A stretch of DNA of 64,000 nucleotides, taken from JAMZMI01 sp963848175 (GTDB lineage Bacteria; Bacteroidota; Bacteroidia; Cytophagales; Cyclobacteriaceae). Shown here piece by piece: positions 18,705 to 27,285 of this stretch. The stretch covers positions 1-64,000 of the forward strand of contig CAWKCO010000011.1 in the NCBI GenBank assembly GCA_963848175.1. The letters are read 5' to 3'. The notes beneath the pieces are model-generated. The model saw only the letters and a program-made list of their open reading frames with translations. It was not told the origin of the DNA and searched no databases. Every line of letters begins with the position of its first letter. Within the stretch, counting starts at the first letter, position 1. Made by a program: the position numbers and the translations under genes.

Positions 18705-19661
18705 ATGCTCATCAACTTTTCTCAGAATGTATTCCGTCAGATTTATGGCATCATTCACAATAATTTCAAAAGCATCCTACTATTTTCTACCGTTTCCACT
18801 ATAGCCGTAATCCAGCATAAAATGGGCGAAACGAATGATTGGATGGGATTAGACTTGCCAGTTGTCCCTGTGACAATAGTGGGCGGTGCACTGGCGATAT
18901 TTCTGGGTTTTAGAAACAACAGCGCCTACGACCGCTGGTGGGAGGCTCGCAAAATATGGGGAGGAATTGTAAATACGAGCCGTACTCTCAGTTCTTTCGT
19001 TATGACTTTCCCTTCGGAAAAACATGGGTCGGCCTCATTTTCTGAAATTCAAACATGGAGAAAGAGCATTATCTACAGACAGATTTGCTGGCTTTATACA
19101 CTCAAAAGTCATTTGAGAAAACAAGCACCTTGGGAGCGAATGCTTGATTTCATGTCGAAAGAAGAATATGAGGAGCTGATGAAAAAAACCAACAAACCTG
19201 CCCAACTTCTCCACAACCAAAACCAAGCAATAGCTTATGCCTTCGAAAATGGGATGGTTGATAATTTTAGACACATGGAGTTGGCCAAACTCATAAAAGA
19301 ACTCTACAGTCTGCAAGGCATGTGTGAACGAATCAAAAACACCATCTTCCCTTTTTATTACAACTACTTCACTAAGGTTTTTCTGTGGCTATTTATCTTT
19401 TGTCTGCCTTTTTCGCTAGCCCCATTGATGAACGGATACACGGCCATCGCTATGAGCATAGGTATTTGTTTCATCTTTTATATTCTAGATAAATCTGGTG
19501 AAATCACCGAAGACCCATTTGAAGGAAGGGCTGCTGACACACCCATGAGCACTATCTCACGAAGCATAGAAATAGATCTCTTGGAAATGCTGGGTGAAGA
19601 AAATACGCCGAAACCTTTAGGCGTTCAAAAGACGAAATTTGATGTTTCGTTTATGGATTAA
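18705..19661 (+). CDS. Bestrophin-family anion channel protein
   Basis: Inner-membrane channel of 318 residues in the bacterial bestrophin/UPF0187 family. ATG 18705 is preferred over 18648 because the conserved N-terminus starts MLINFSQNVFRQIYGI. The signature GFRNNSAYDRWWEARKIWGG is intact. Hydrophobic helices lie at about 25-45, 50-65, 215-235 and 240-260, and the C-terminus (IDLLEMLGE) is as usual for the family. Bacterial homologues form pentameric channels; the ion is uncertain. It stands alone, divergent from dnaK and convergent with the next receptor gene. Confidence 0.9.
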   Translation: MLINFSQNVFRQIYGIIHNNFKSILLFSTVSTIAVIQHKMGETNDWMGLDLPVVPVTIVGGALAIFLGFRNNSAYDRWWEARKIWGGIVNTSRTLSSFVMTFPSEKHGSASFSEIQTWRKSIIYRQICWLYTLKSHLRKQAPWERMLDFMSKEEYEELMKKTNKPAQLLHNQNQAIAYAFENGMVDNFRHMELAKLIKELYSLQGMCERIKNTIFPFYYNYFTKVFLWLFIFCLPFSLAPLMNGYTAIAMSIGICFIFYILDKSGEITEDPFEGRAADTPMSTISRSIEIDLLEMLGEENTPKPLGVQKTKFDVSFMD

Positions 19662-19664
19662 AGT

Positions 19665-19695
19665 TGCCATTAGCCTCTCCTAACATCTAAAGGCA
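19665..19695. terminator. Possible terminator between convergent genes
   Basis: TGCC-A-TTAG pairs with CTAA-A-GGCA around a 13-base loop with one internal mismatch, followed by TTTATCTC. It sits between the bestrophin stop (19661) and the receptor stop (19703). Confidence 0.4.
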
Positions 19696-19702
19696 TTTAT
19701 CT

Positions 19703-22120
19703 CTAAAACTCGATCCTATAACTCACATTAGGAAAGAAACCCAACTGCACCGCAGACTGAATGCTGTTGGTCAATGGGCTATAATAACGGCCATATTCAT
19801 TTTCTATAGCAAATACATTTTGGGCATTGATAGAGAAAACAGATGCCGATTTGGCTTTATTCATCTTGTAACTAACGCCAAAATCTATCCGCACATAATC
19901 ATCCATTTTCACCTCATAATTTCTGGAAAAATCCCGCACGGTATAGCCCATTTCTTTTGACTCTGCTGTCAGAATTGGTGCTTCTCGCTTACCCCCGGCA
20001 TAAATAAACCGCGCATTGATATTGAGTAAATTTCTACCTCCCTTGAATTTAAATTCATAACCGCCCAAGGCATTGAAAATGTAGTTCCCATTGAAAACAG
20101 TATTGCGCTCTATGCCATCTACTCCTTTGTATTTAGACTGATAGAGTGACCCATTGATCATGAAATAATAATTGTCAATAAAAGCACGCTCAAGGGTCAT
20201 TTCTATACCATAATTTCGGCCTTCTCCCTCATTGACCAATTTGCTATTGGTGTAGCCGTCATAGGAATTGATAGCTGAAAATGTTCGCGCCTCAAAATAA
20301 GATGTAGTGTCATTGCCCCACACAGGCACATCGTACAAATACTGGTAATACCCCTCCACTTTCCACCGCAAACCATTTCCTAAACTACGCTCGTACCCCA
20401 ATACACTATGCGCAGCACGCGTAAAACCAAGGTTTCTATTGTTCTGAACGCCTAAAGTGTCTTGTGCCATATAAAGCGAAGCAGTCTCCATGCGCGAATG
20501 CAAGCCCACTCCACCTGTAATAGCAGATTTCGGATTCACCTGCCACCTAAAACCGCCCCTAGGCTCTACATACAGTTGATTATTCAGAGCAAAATAGGAA
20601 GTATGCGCACCCGTATTGACTGTAAGCCCATCATTCACCCGATGCTGCCACTGCGCAAAGCCTTGATAGAAATAAGTATAGCCTTTCTTATCCAATATCC
20701 TATGAAACTGCTCATCACTTCGCCACCACTCTTCATTTTCAAGATCGAAACTCTGACGTGTGCCAATCACCCCCACCCGAAGTGTATTTTTTGCGTTGAA
20801 CTTGTGATTGACAAATGAGGAAAGCCTCAGAGATTGCTCCGCTATATCCTCTCGTTCAAAAATTTTGGCTCCAGCAGAATCATACTCATACCGAAATAAC
20901 TGACTGGTAATAGAAAGCACAGATTCCACATAAGTATTCTTGCTTAGATAAGCCGTATGCGTTGTTCCAAGCACACCCATATGCTGTACAATATTTTCTC
21001 TACCGGTAAAATATGCCACCGAGTCGCCATATTCACCTGCTCCGATTTTGGGCTCGTAGTAAGCAGTCAATGCAGAATCACCTGCGTAGTTTATACCATT
21101 AATGAACTTACTCGCATAGGTATTGTGCCCGCCAAGTCCCCAAACAGAAAACTTGCCTATTTTTTTTGTTGGCAAATTGAATTTAAAAGAAAGGTCTTGA
21201 AAATTGACATTTTCTTCGTCACCTAGCACATTGATACCTATAGCAGAAAAAAGGCCTAACGTTGAGTAGCGATAGTTGAACAGGTAGGAAGCATTGGAGT
21301 TGCTGCTCAAAGGGCCTTCCGACGAAGCTTCAATACCCAACAATCCCGCTTGAAAAGAATGCTCACGATTTTCGAAATTTCCATTTCGCATTTTTAAATC
21401 GAAAATCCCAGAAGTGGCGTTACCATATTGCGCTGGGAATGCCGCCGTGAAAAAATCTGAATTGCTGAGCACACTCGAACTCAACATACTGATACCTCCT
21501 GCTGATGATCCGACAGAGGCAAAATGGTTGGGGTTGGGAATTTCCACACCTTCCAATCTCCATAAAATTCCCTTTGGAGAATTTCCTCGAATCACAATTT
21601 CGTTCAAAAGATCGTCTCCTCCTGTGGTCACACCGGGCTGAGAAAGTGCCGCTCTGGCAGGATCGCCAAAGGTGGCTGCATAGCGACTGGTTTCTTCCAC
21701 GCTCAAAGAAATAGCGCTCACAGTGGCCATTTCATTTTCTGGCTTTCCGTCATTGCGATTGGCACGCACCACCACTTCATTCATTTGCGTGAGCGACTCT
21801 ACCAACTCTACACCCAGCACCACCTCTTTTCCTGAGGTCACATTTACATTCGAAATATTGGATGGTTCGTAACCAATGGACGTCACAACAATATTTTGTC
21901 GACCTATAGGCACTTGCGTGATTTTAAAATATCCGTCCATATCAGTGGTACTTCCTTGTATCGGAGAGGAATTACTGATCACGACAGAAGCTCCAATCAC
22001 GGGACTTTTAGACTGTTGATCTACTACCCTCCCCTTCACCGTTTGGGTAAGTTGCTGCGCTGAAATAGGCATGAGAGTAGACAATAAGATCAAAAAACTA
22101 AAAAGGGTAATCGATTTCAT
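19703..22120 (-). CDS. TonB-dependent receptor with carboxypeptidase-like domain
   Basis: Outer-membrane receptor of about 805 residues. ATG 22120 (MKSITLFSFLILLSTLMPISAQ) starts a good signal peptide; the in-frame codon at 22165 is upstream of it. Domains in order are a CarboxypepD_reg-like domain (VKGRVVDQQSKSPVIGASV through IVVTSIGYEPSNI), a plug (DDLLNEIVIRGNSPKGILWR) and a barrel ending YRIEF. Sequences such as GVEIPNPNHFASVGSSAGGI are typical of Bacteroidota receptors for siderophores, metals or oligopeptides. No partner SusD-like gene is adjacent, so it is not a classical Sus pair. The substrate is unknown. Confidence 0.93.
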   Translation of the reverse strand: MKSITLFSFLILLSTLMPISAQQLTQTVKGRVVDQQSKSPVIGASVVISNSSPIQGSTTDMDGYFKITQVPIGRQNIVVTSIGYEPSNISNVNVTSGKEVVLGVELVESLTQMNEVVVRANRNDGKPENEMATVSAISLSVEETSRYAATFGDPARAALSQPGVTTGGDDLLNEIVIRGNSPKGILWRLEGVEIPNPNHFASVGSSAGGISMLSSSVLSNSDFFTAAFPAQYGNATSGIFDLKMRNGNFENREHSFQAGLLGIEASSEGPLSSNSNASYLFNYRYSTLGLFSAIGINVLGDEENVNFQDLSFKFNLPTKKIGKFSVWGLGGHNTYASKFINGINYAGDSALTAYYEPKIGAGEYGDSVAYFTGRENIVQHMGVLGTTHTAYLSKNTYVESVLSITSQLFRYEYDSAGAKIFEREDIAEQSLRLSSFVNHKFNAKNTLRVGVIGTRQSFDLENEEWWRSDEQFHRILDKKGYTYFYQGFAQWQHRVNDGLTVNTGAHTSYFALNNQLYVEPRGGFRWQVNPKSAITGGVGLHSRMETASLYMAQDTLGVQNNRNLGFTRAAHSVLGYERSLGNGLRWKVEGYYQYLYDVPVWGNDTTSYFEARTFSAINSYDGYTNSKLVNEGEGRNYGIEMTLERAFIDNYYFMINGSLYQSKYKGVDGIERNTVFNGNYIFNALGGYEFKFKGGRNLLNINARFIYAGGKREAPILTAESKEMGYTVRDFSRNYEVKMDDYVRIDFGVSYKMNKAKSASVFSINAQNVFAIENEYGRYYSPLTNSIQSAVQLGFFPNVSYRIEF

Positions 22121-22247
22121 TTTTTTGGTTTTGGTGAAAAATCCATTCGAAGTTAATAGACACACTACTTTTGCAGAAGGTTTCTCCTGCCCTCAAAAAT
22201 ACTTCAGATGAAAACCCCAGCATCATTCTATCCATTACTTTTACGTA

Positions 22248-22856
22248 ATGCTAAAATCATATTTTGACGAGACAAAAATAGAGGCTGGTTGCGATGAAGC
22301 TGGTAGAGGCTGCCTCGCTGGACCAGTGGTAGCTGCCGCAGTGATTCTTAGAAAAGATTTTACTCACCCGCTGCTTAATGACTCCAAGCAATTGTCAGAA
22401 AAAGATCGTGATGCCCTACGTATCATGGTGGAAAAGGAAGCCTTGGCTTTTGCCGTAGTGGAAGTTTCACCCAAGGAAATAGACGAAATAAACATCCTCA
22501 ACGCTTCCTTTTTGGCAATGAACAAGGCGGTAGAACAACTCAGCATTCAGCCAGAACTATTGCTGATAGACGGAAACCGTTTTCGTACGAAAGGCCTCAT
22601 TCCGTATGAATGCATCATAAAAGGTGATGGGAAATACTACTCAATTGCAGCAGCATCTATTTTAGCCAAAACTTATCGGGATGAATTGATGAAAATCAAA
22701 GCCAGCGAACATCCGGGTTACGGATGGGAAACTAATATGGGCTACCCTACTAAAGTGCATCGTGCGGCCATAGAAAAACTAGGAACAACCCCTCTGCACC
22801 GAATGAGTTTTCAGCTGCTCCCACGTCAATTAGAACTTTTTGAAAAAACGAAATGA
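22248..22856 (+). CDS. rnhB: Ribonuclease HII
   Basis: Cytoplasmic endonuclease of 202 residues that removes RNA from RNA-DNA hybrids and single ribonucleotides from DNA. The catalytic acidic residues Asp16 and Glu17 are in EAGCDEAGRGCLAGPVVAA, a third in LLIDGNRF and a fourth near SILAKTYRDELM. The tail LHRMSF is characteristic. The stop overlaps the start of the next gene (ATGA), so the two are translationally coupled. Confidence 0.97.
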   Translation: MLKSYFDETKIEAGCDEAGRGCLAGPVVAAAVILRKDFTHPLLNDSKQLSEKDRDALRIMVEKEALAFAVVEVSPKEIDEINILNASFLAMNKAVEQLSIQPELLLIDGNRFRTKGLIPYECIIKGDGKYYSIAAASILAKTYRDELMKIKASEHPGYGWETNMGYPTKVHRAAIEKLGTTPLHRMSFQLLPRQLELFEKTK

Positions 22857-23482
22857 GTATCGTTCACCTGCTTTCCTCCTCTCAAGACCGAATAGATCAA
22901 CAACCAAACAAGGATCTGGCAGCTCTGATTGTCCAGTCTCAGGATACTGCTGCTATTACAGAATTGGAATTATTGCTGAGTACAAAGAAAATCAATCAGC
23001 TATTCGACGTACTGAAAACGCTTGAAATGATTGGGGAAAAGTCACCGGAAATGATTGCGCCGCTTTATCCCAAGCTCACTTCTATTTTGGATCACAAAAC
23101 GAACAAGATTGTATGGATTGGCATGAGTGCCATGAGCCACATCAGCAATTTTCATCCTGAGATCACCTATCAGCTCCTACCCAAAATCATCAAAACCATG
23201 ACCGAAGGTGGTGTAATCATGCGGGACAAAGGGTTTAAAATGATGGTGGGACTATACACCATTCCTTCTTACACCTCGGATATGAGCCCCCTACTTTTGG
23301 AGCAGCTGCTCATAGCTCCAGACAATCAGTTTGGTCAATATCTTGAAAAATGGATTGCTGTAATTTTGGATGCCGACATTGCCAAGGTAATAAAGGTCAT
23401 CGAAGAGCGCTTGCCAGAGCTCTCAGATACAAACCATCGCAAGCGTGCAGAAAAAAACTTGAAGAGATTATTTCGGAAATAA
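22853..23482 (+). CDS. HEAT-like repeat protein of unknown function
   Basis: Soluble all-helical protein of 209 residues with no signal peptide. Successive amphipathic helix pairs (INQLFDVLKTLEMIGEKSPE, MIAPLYPKLTSILDHKT, MSAMSHISNFHPEITYQLLP, LLEQLLIAPDNQFGQYLEKW) look like degenerate HEAT or ARM repeats, usually protein-interaction scaffolds. It is coupled to rnhB by an ATGA overlap. I cannot assign a specific role. Confidence 0.8.
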   Translation: MSIVHLLSSSQDRIDQQPNKDLAALIVQSQDTAAITELELLLSTKKINQLFDVLKTLEMIGEKSPEMIAPLYPKLTSILDHKTNKIVWIGMSAMSHISNFHPEITYQLLPKIIKTMTEGGVIMRDKGFKMMVGLYTIPSYTSDMSPLLLEQLLIAPDNQFGQYLEKWIAVILDADIAKVIKVIEERLPELSDTNHRKRAEKNLKRLFRK

Positions 23483-23606
23483 CCCTCTCACAAAGTCCCA
23501 AGACTCTTTCATACTTGACAATCAGTACAGTGATAAAAACCCATCAGAACCGCTTTGCCACTTTTAAGGCCAATAACGTGTCAAGACTTCAGCATACCTT
23601 TACAAT

Positions 23607-24452
23607 ATGAACCGCATACTCTTTTCAGCGCTTTTTTTTCTGTTGTCCATTGCAAATGGCCTAGCTCAAGAATATACTCAGGAAATCAGAACGATAGATG
23701 GTAGTATTTTCCGTGGAGAGATTTTAGAAGTCCGAGAAGACACGACCATAATTCTTTCGAGATCGTTGGGCGAGCTCAGGATTGAAACAGAAATGATCAA
23801 GTCTGTGAGAACCATCAATCTGAAACGATTGACCCCAGATAGTCTTTGGCAGTTGCATCCATCCCAAACCAATCATTTTGTAGGGGGCACGGCATACAAT
23901 GTGGAGAAGAACGAGAGCTATTACCAAAATTCATGGATTTTCGTGAATCAATTCGTCTATGGCGTGACGGATCATTTTTCTATAGGCGCAGGCTTTTTTC
24001 CGGGCACTCTGCTCGGCGCTGGTGTATTTCCATTTTGGGTTACCCCAAAAATTTCCATCCCCATTGTTAAAGACAAGTTAAACGTGGCAGTAGGGAGCTT
24101 TGTAGGCTATGCTCATAATGAAGGTATTGCTGCTTTACCCTATGGAAATATTACGCTGGGAAAAAGAGACAAAAATGTCACATTTGCAATTGGCGGAGTT
24201 TATGACTCTTACTGGGAATCAAAGCCATTTTTTAGCTTGAGCACGCTCATTCGTACCAGCAACAAAGGTTATTTCATCAGCGAAAATTATTATCTCGATG
24301 GGGAGATGGTGATTACGATTGGTGGCCGAAGAATGCTTGGTCGCACCAGTATAGACTATGGTGTGCTTATCCCTGCATGGGAGACGGATGCACTTCTAGG
24401 GCTCCCATGGCTCGGCATACGCACACCTCTGAACAAAGAAAAACTGGAGTGA
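23607..24452 (+). CDS. Hypothetical envelope protein with N-terminal SH3/Sm-like strand domain
   Basis: Exported protein of 281 residues (signal peptide MNRILFSALFFLLSIANGLAQ). Residues of about 22-75 form a short beta-rich domain (GSIFRGEILEVREDTTIILS), and the remainder alternates aromatic and Gly-rich strands (VNQFVYGVTDHFSIGAGF, VAVGSFVGYAHNEG, NITLGKRDKNVTFAIGGV), suggesting an outer-membrane barrel. The sequence CATACCTTTACA just before the ATG resembles a -7 box and may give a very short leader. No named family is recognised. Confidence 0.8.
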   Translation: MNRILFSALFFLLSIANGLAQEYTQEIRTIDGSIFRGEILEVREDTTIILSRSLGELRIETEMIKSVRTINLKRLTPDSLWQLHPSQTNHFVGGTAYNVEKNESYYQNSWIFVNQFVYGVTDHFSIGAGFFPGTLLGAGVFPFWVTPKISIPIVKDKLNVAVGSFVGYAHNEGIAALPYGNITLGKRDKNVTFAIGGVYDSYWESKPFFSLSTLIRTSNKGYFISENYYLDGEMVITIGGRRMLGRTSIDYGVLIPAWETDALLGLPWLGIRTPLNKEKLE

Positions 24453-24476
24453 AAAAGCCAATCACACTTGGCCTTT
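24453..24476. terminator. Bidirectional terminator
   Basis: AAGCCAA and TTGGCCTT pair around a short loop, with A tracts on the left and T on the right. It lies between the convergent genes ending at 24452 and 24483 and is best as a terminator for the minus strand (TTTTTC follows). Confidence 0.6.
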
Positions 24477-24482
24477 AATGAA

Positions 24483-25295
24483 TTACTTCGCCTCCTGGTA
24501 AAACTCCAAAGCCTTTTTCATGTTTTTGTTTAAGTCACTAATACGCGTCTCGTGAGATGGGTGAGTAGACAAGAATTCTGGCGGACTTTGTCCTCCTCCC
24601 TTTGCGCTCATGCGCTCCCAAAAAATAGGTGCTGCACGAGGATCGTACCCTGCCATGGCCATAAAGTAGAGCCCCAATTTGTCCGCTTCAGACTCGTGCT
24701 TTCTTGAAAATTTCAATATTCCCAAAGTAGTCACAGCTCCTGCTCCTTGCATCACCATTTGTTCAGTCATTTCAGAAGTGCCTTTGGCTCCTAAAAAAAC
24801 TTGTAAACCACTAAGACCGGCCTGAGTAGCAGCTTGCTGGCTGATTCGCTCTCGTCCATGATTGGCTATGGCGTGAGCTATTTCGTGCCCCATTACCACT
24901 GCCACGCCTGTTTCATCTTGGCAGATTGGTAATATACCAGTATAAAATGCCACCTTTCCTCCTGGCATGCACCACGCATTTACGGTCTCATCTTCTTTGA
25001 TTAGGTTAAACTCCCATTCATAGCCCGCCAAATATTCAGATTTTCCCTCACTCGCAAAATAAGACTCTACCGCACGTTGTATTCTTAAACCTGCACGCTT
25101 GACCATTTCAGCCTCATCCGTTCCCGTGATGATATTACTTTCTTTTTTAACCTCCTTATACTGATCATAGCTCATAGGAAAAACTTGATCATTGCCTATA
25201 AGTCGGAGTTGAGAACGACCCGTGATAGGCACTGTAGCACACTGAAAAAGGAATGTTGCAAGCAATATGAAAAGCAAGGAATTAATATATTTCAT
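24483..25295 (-). CDS. M48-family metalloprotease lipoprotein
   Basis: Periplasmic zinc metalloprotease of 270 residues related to LoiP/YcaL/BepA-type M48 peptidases. The signal peptide ends in LFQCA with Cys19 as the lipidation site. The zinc motif HEIAH (residues 137-141, VVMGHEIAHAIANHG) and the third ligand in HESEADKLG are intact, and a C-terminal STHPSHETRI motif is present. The family trims or degrades misfolded outer-membrane proteins. An inverted repeat lies in its 5' leader (25306-25344). Confidence 0.93.
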   Translation of the reverse strand: MKYINSLLFILLATFLFQCATVPITGRSQLRLIGNDQVFPMSYDQYKEVKKESNIITGTDEAEMVKRAGLRIQRAVESYFASEGKSEYLAGYEWEFNLIKEDETVNAWCMPGGKVAFYTGILPICQDETGVAVVMGHEIAHAIANHGRERISQQAATQAGLSGLQVFLGAKGTSEMTEQMVMQGAGAVTTLGILKFSRKHESEADKLGLYFMAMAGYDPRAAPIFWERMSAKGGGQSPPEFLSTHPSHETRISDLNKNMKKALEFYQEAK

Positions 25296-25305
25296 CGATC
25301 TATAA

Positions 25306-25344
25306 TTTCGTAGAGTGAGTAATTTTCTTTACTTGCTTACGAAA
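25306..25344. promoter_or_regulatory. Inverted repeat in the leader of the M48 gene
   Basis: TTTCGTA and TACGAAA pair as outer arms, with AGTAA/TTACT as an inner stem separated by a five-base mismatch. It lies 11-49 bp upstream of the M48 start codon and could be an operator or an mRNA leader hairpin. Confidence 0.3.
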
Positions 25345-25411
25345 TCCGAGAATAGATGTTGGTCAATATATTTTAGCTGCCAAAAAATACTATCCATTTA
25401 GTGCACTGCAA

Positions 25412-25447
25412 AATAAAAAAGGTGTGCCCCAAATGAAGACACACCTT
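25412..25447 (-). terminator. Rho-independent terminator of the SiaC-like gene
   Basis: On the minus strand AAGGTGTG pairs with CACACCTT around a 13-base loop and is followed by TTTTATTTT. Confidence 0.88.
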
Positions 25448-25531
25448 GGTTGGTGATTTGATATCGTAATAGTTGGATTCAGGTCTTTCCGACCTTCATT
25501 TATTAAAACTCCTCCGCCAAGAGAATTATTT

Positions 25532-25942
25532 TTAAACTGCTTGTCTTAACATGACATCATTGAGTTCTTCTACTTCTATGAAGTTAAAGTCCAAGCCCAA
25601 TAGATCAGCGAAATCTTCACCAGTCTCCATCATGTCGTCATCATCCTCCTCATAATACCAATTAATATCCAACGTTTTTCCTTCGTTCTGAAGTTGTTTC
25701 AAAGCTTTGAACAAATCAAAAAGACACTTCGAACTACTTGTGTTAAAATATCTAAAAGATAAATCCACTAAAATGGTTTTATTAGTGTTTTGGAAAAGCG
25801 TCCGAATCTTTTCGATAATCGGGTGATAAAACTGCAAAGAGTTAGCAGGCGAAGATTTGCCTCTAAATACAATGCTTGACCCCTCGGAATCTATCTTCAC
25901 GTAAGGAGTAACTGATGTTGGTTCTATTAAAATGTCTATCAT
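25532..25942 (-). CDS. SiaC-family regulatory phosphoprotein (DUF1987)
   Basis: Cytoplasmic protein of 136 residues. It matches the DUF1987/SiaC family throughout: N-terminal TPYVKIDSEGSSIVFRGKS, central FRYFNTSSSKCLFDLF and an acidic stretch YYEEDDDDMMETG. Thr68 lies at the position phosphorylated in SiaC of Pseudomonas aeruginosa, where a SiaB kinase and SiaA PP2C phosphatase switch its binding to a diguanylate cyclase. Here no SiaA, SiaB or GGDEF gene is nearby, so partners must be elsewhere or the protein has another role. It is a single-gene unit with its own terminator. Confidence 0.88.
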   Translation of the reverse strand: MIDILIEPTSVTPYVKIDSEGSSIVFRGKSSPANSLQFYHPIIEKIRTLFQNTNKTILVDLSFRYFNTSSSKCLFDLFKALKQLQNEGKTLDINWYYEEDDDDMMETGEDFADLLGLDFNFIEVEELNDVMLRQAV

Positions 25943-26441
25943 GGCAGGTTCTTAATTTGTTATTACTTTTCCAAACTTAGACTAAGCAACCTTTAGAAAA
26001 AATCGGTTTAGGCGAATATTCGATAAACGTGGATTTTCTGGTAGTCAACATGACAATAATCTCTTTGTACAGTGAAATCTTCGATAAACAGAAATGGAAA
26101 ATCAAAATAAGTTTTCCACAGAAAAACAACCTTAAAATGAACGTTTACGGCTTTTCAGAAAAAACGAGACAATATCCCAGTTCACGAATTTGTATTTCTC
26201 GGTTACTTTTTGATCGTTGCAAGTATGACGGCTACTTTCGGTGAAATAAATTCCTCCTGCTCTATGTTTTTTACAAATCCATCACTTTTATCTTAAGGAA
26301 GCATCAAACTCCACGGCATCAATCGCTCCAGATTAACACTAAATGGAGTAGTATTCTGCCGATCATCTCACTTAGTATCCTGTTTGGTTTATCGCTGTTC
26401 ATATTTGTTTTCTTTTATAAGTTTGCCAAAAACCAAAGCTC
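25943..26441. other. 500-bp intergenic region with no recognisable gene
   Basis: An AT-rich stretch between the divergent SiaC-like gene and xth. A 71-codon ORF at 26029-26244 on the plus strand has no signal, no domain and odd composition, and is not accepted. The only supported element is the xth promoter near its right end. Confidence 0.5.
26393..26425 (+). promoter_or_regulatory. Bacteroidota-type promoter of xth
   Basis: TTTG at 26393-26396 and TAAGTTTG at 26418-26425 are spaced by 21 bases, close to the known -33 TTTG / -7 TAnnTTTG promoter of this phylum. The start codon follows 16 bases later. Confidence 0.4.
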
Positions 26442-27221
26442 ATGTCTGAATTACACCTTATCTCTTGGAATGTAAATGGAATCCGCGCCATTCTAAAAAA
26501 GGACTTTTTAAAAGATGTCGTAGAAATGGATCCTGACGTGCTTTGCTTGCAAGAGACCAAAGCCCAGCCTGAAGATGTCAAAACTGCACTTAGCTCAGTA
26601 CCTGGCTTTCACTTTTATACCAATTCTTCCAAAGCTCGAAAAGGATACTCAGGCACAGCTATCCTAAGCAAAAAAGAACCCCTCTCTGTAGTCTATGATA
26701 TGGGCATTGAAGATCATGATCAAGAAGGAAGGGTGATTACAGCAGAGTTTGATAAGTTTTTCCTCGTCACGGTATACACGCCTAATTCTGGCGAGGGGAT
26801 GAAGCGACTTGACTACCGAGAAGGTTGGGATGCAGCTTTCAGAAATCATATTTTGGCACTAGAAGAAAAAAAACCTGTGGTGCTCTGCGGCGATCTCAAC
26901 GTGGCACATCAGGAAATTGATATTGCCCGACCTAAGCAAAACTACAATAAGACCTCAGGCTACACACAGGTGGAAATTGATGGCATCCAAGCTTTGTTAG
27001 ATGCAGGATATGTAGATAGTTTCAGACACTTTTACCCTGAAGAGGTAAAATACTCGTGGTGGAATTATCGGTTTCAATCAAGAGATAGAAATGTAGGCTG
27101 GCGAATTGACTATTTTCTTGTGAGTGAAACACTAAAAGACAACCTTAAAGACTCTATGATCTACAATGATCGATTTGGCTCTGATCACTGTCCTGTTGCA
27201 ATAAAAATTGATTTAGGATAA
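26442..27221 (+). CDS. xth: Exodeoxyribonuclease III
   Basis: DNA-repair enzyme of 259 residues: AP endonuclease and 3'-5' exonuclease of the exonuclease-endonuclease-phosphatase fold. Motifs are SWNVNGIRA, CLQETKAQPED (metal-binding Glu), VTVYTPNSGEG, CGDLNVAHQEID and the C-terminal GSDHCPV with catalytic His. Full length for the ExoA/Xth branch. It is transcribed alone from a promoter close to its start. Confidence 0.96.
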   Translation: MSELHLISWNVNGIRAILKKDFLKDVVEMDPDVLCLQETKAQPEDVKTALSSVPGFHFYTNSSKARKGYSGTAILSKKEPLSVVYDMGIEDHDQEGRVITAEFDKFFLVTVYTPNSGEGMKRLDYREGWDAAFRNHILALEEKKPVVLCGDLNVAHQEIDIARPKQNYNKTSGYTQVEIDGIQALLDAGYVDSFRHFYPEEVKYSWWNYRFQSRDRNVGWRIDYFLVSETLKDNLKDSMIYNDRFGSDHCPVAIKIDLG

Positions 27222-27238
27222 GCTTGCCATTATCTTTG
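27208..27238 (+). promoter_or_regulatory. Bacteroidota-type promoter of gcvT
   Basis: TTG at 27208-27210 and TATCTTTG at 27231-27238 are 20 bases apart, fitting the -33/-7 consensus. The gcvT ATG lies 48 bases further on. The -33 box overlaps the last codons of xth. Confidence 0.45.
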
Positions 27239-27285
27239 CTCACTGATTTTTGAGGTTCGTTACAAACACGGCCAGACTACTCTCT

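Noticed and set aside
20462..20818. A 118-codon ORF antisense to the TonB receptor
   Set aside because: The opposite strand carries a complete receptor; the ORF has no family features.
26029..26244. A 71-codon plus-strand ORF in the long gap before xth
   Set aside because: No signal, domain or sensible composition; it lies in AT-rich DNA and has no coupling with neighbours.
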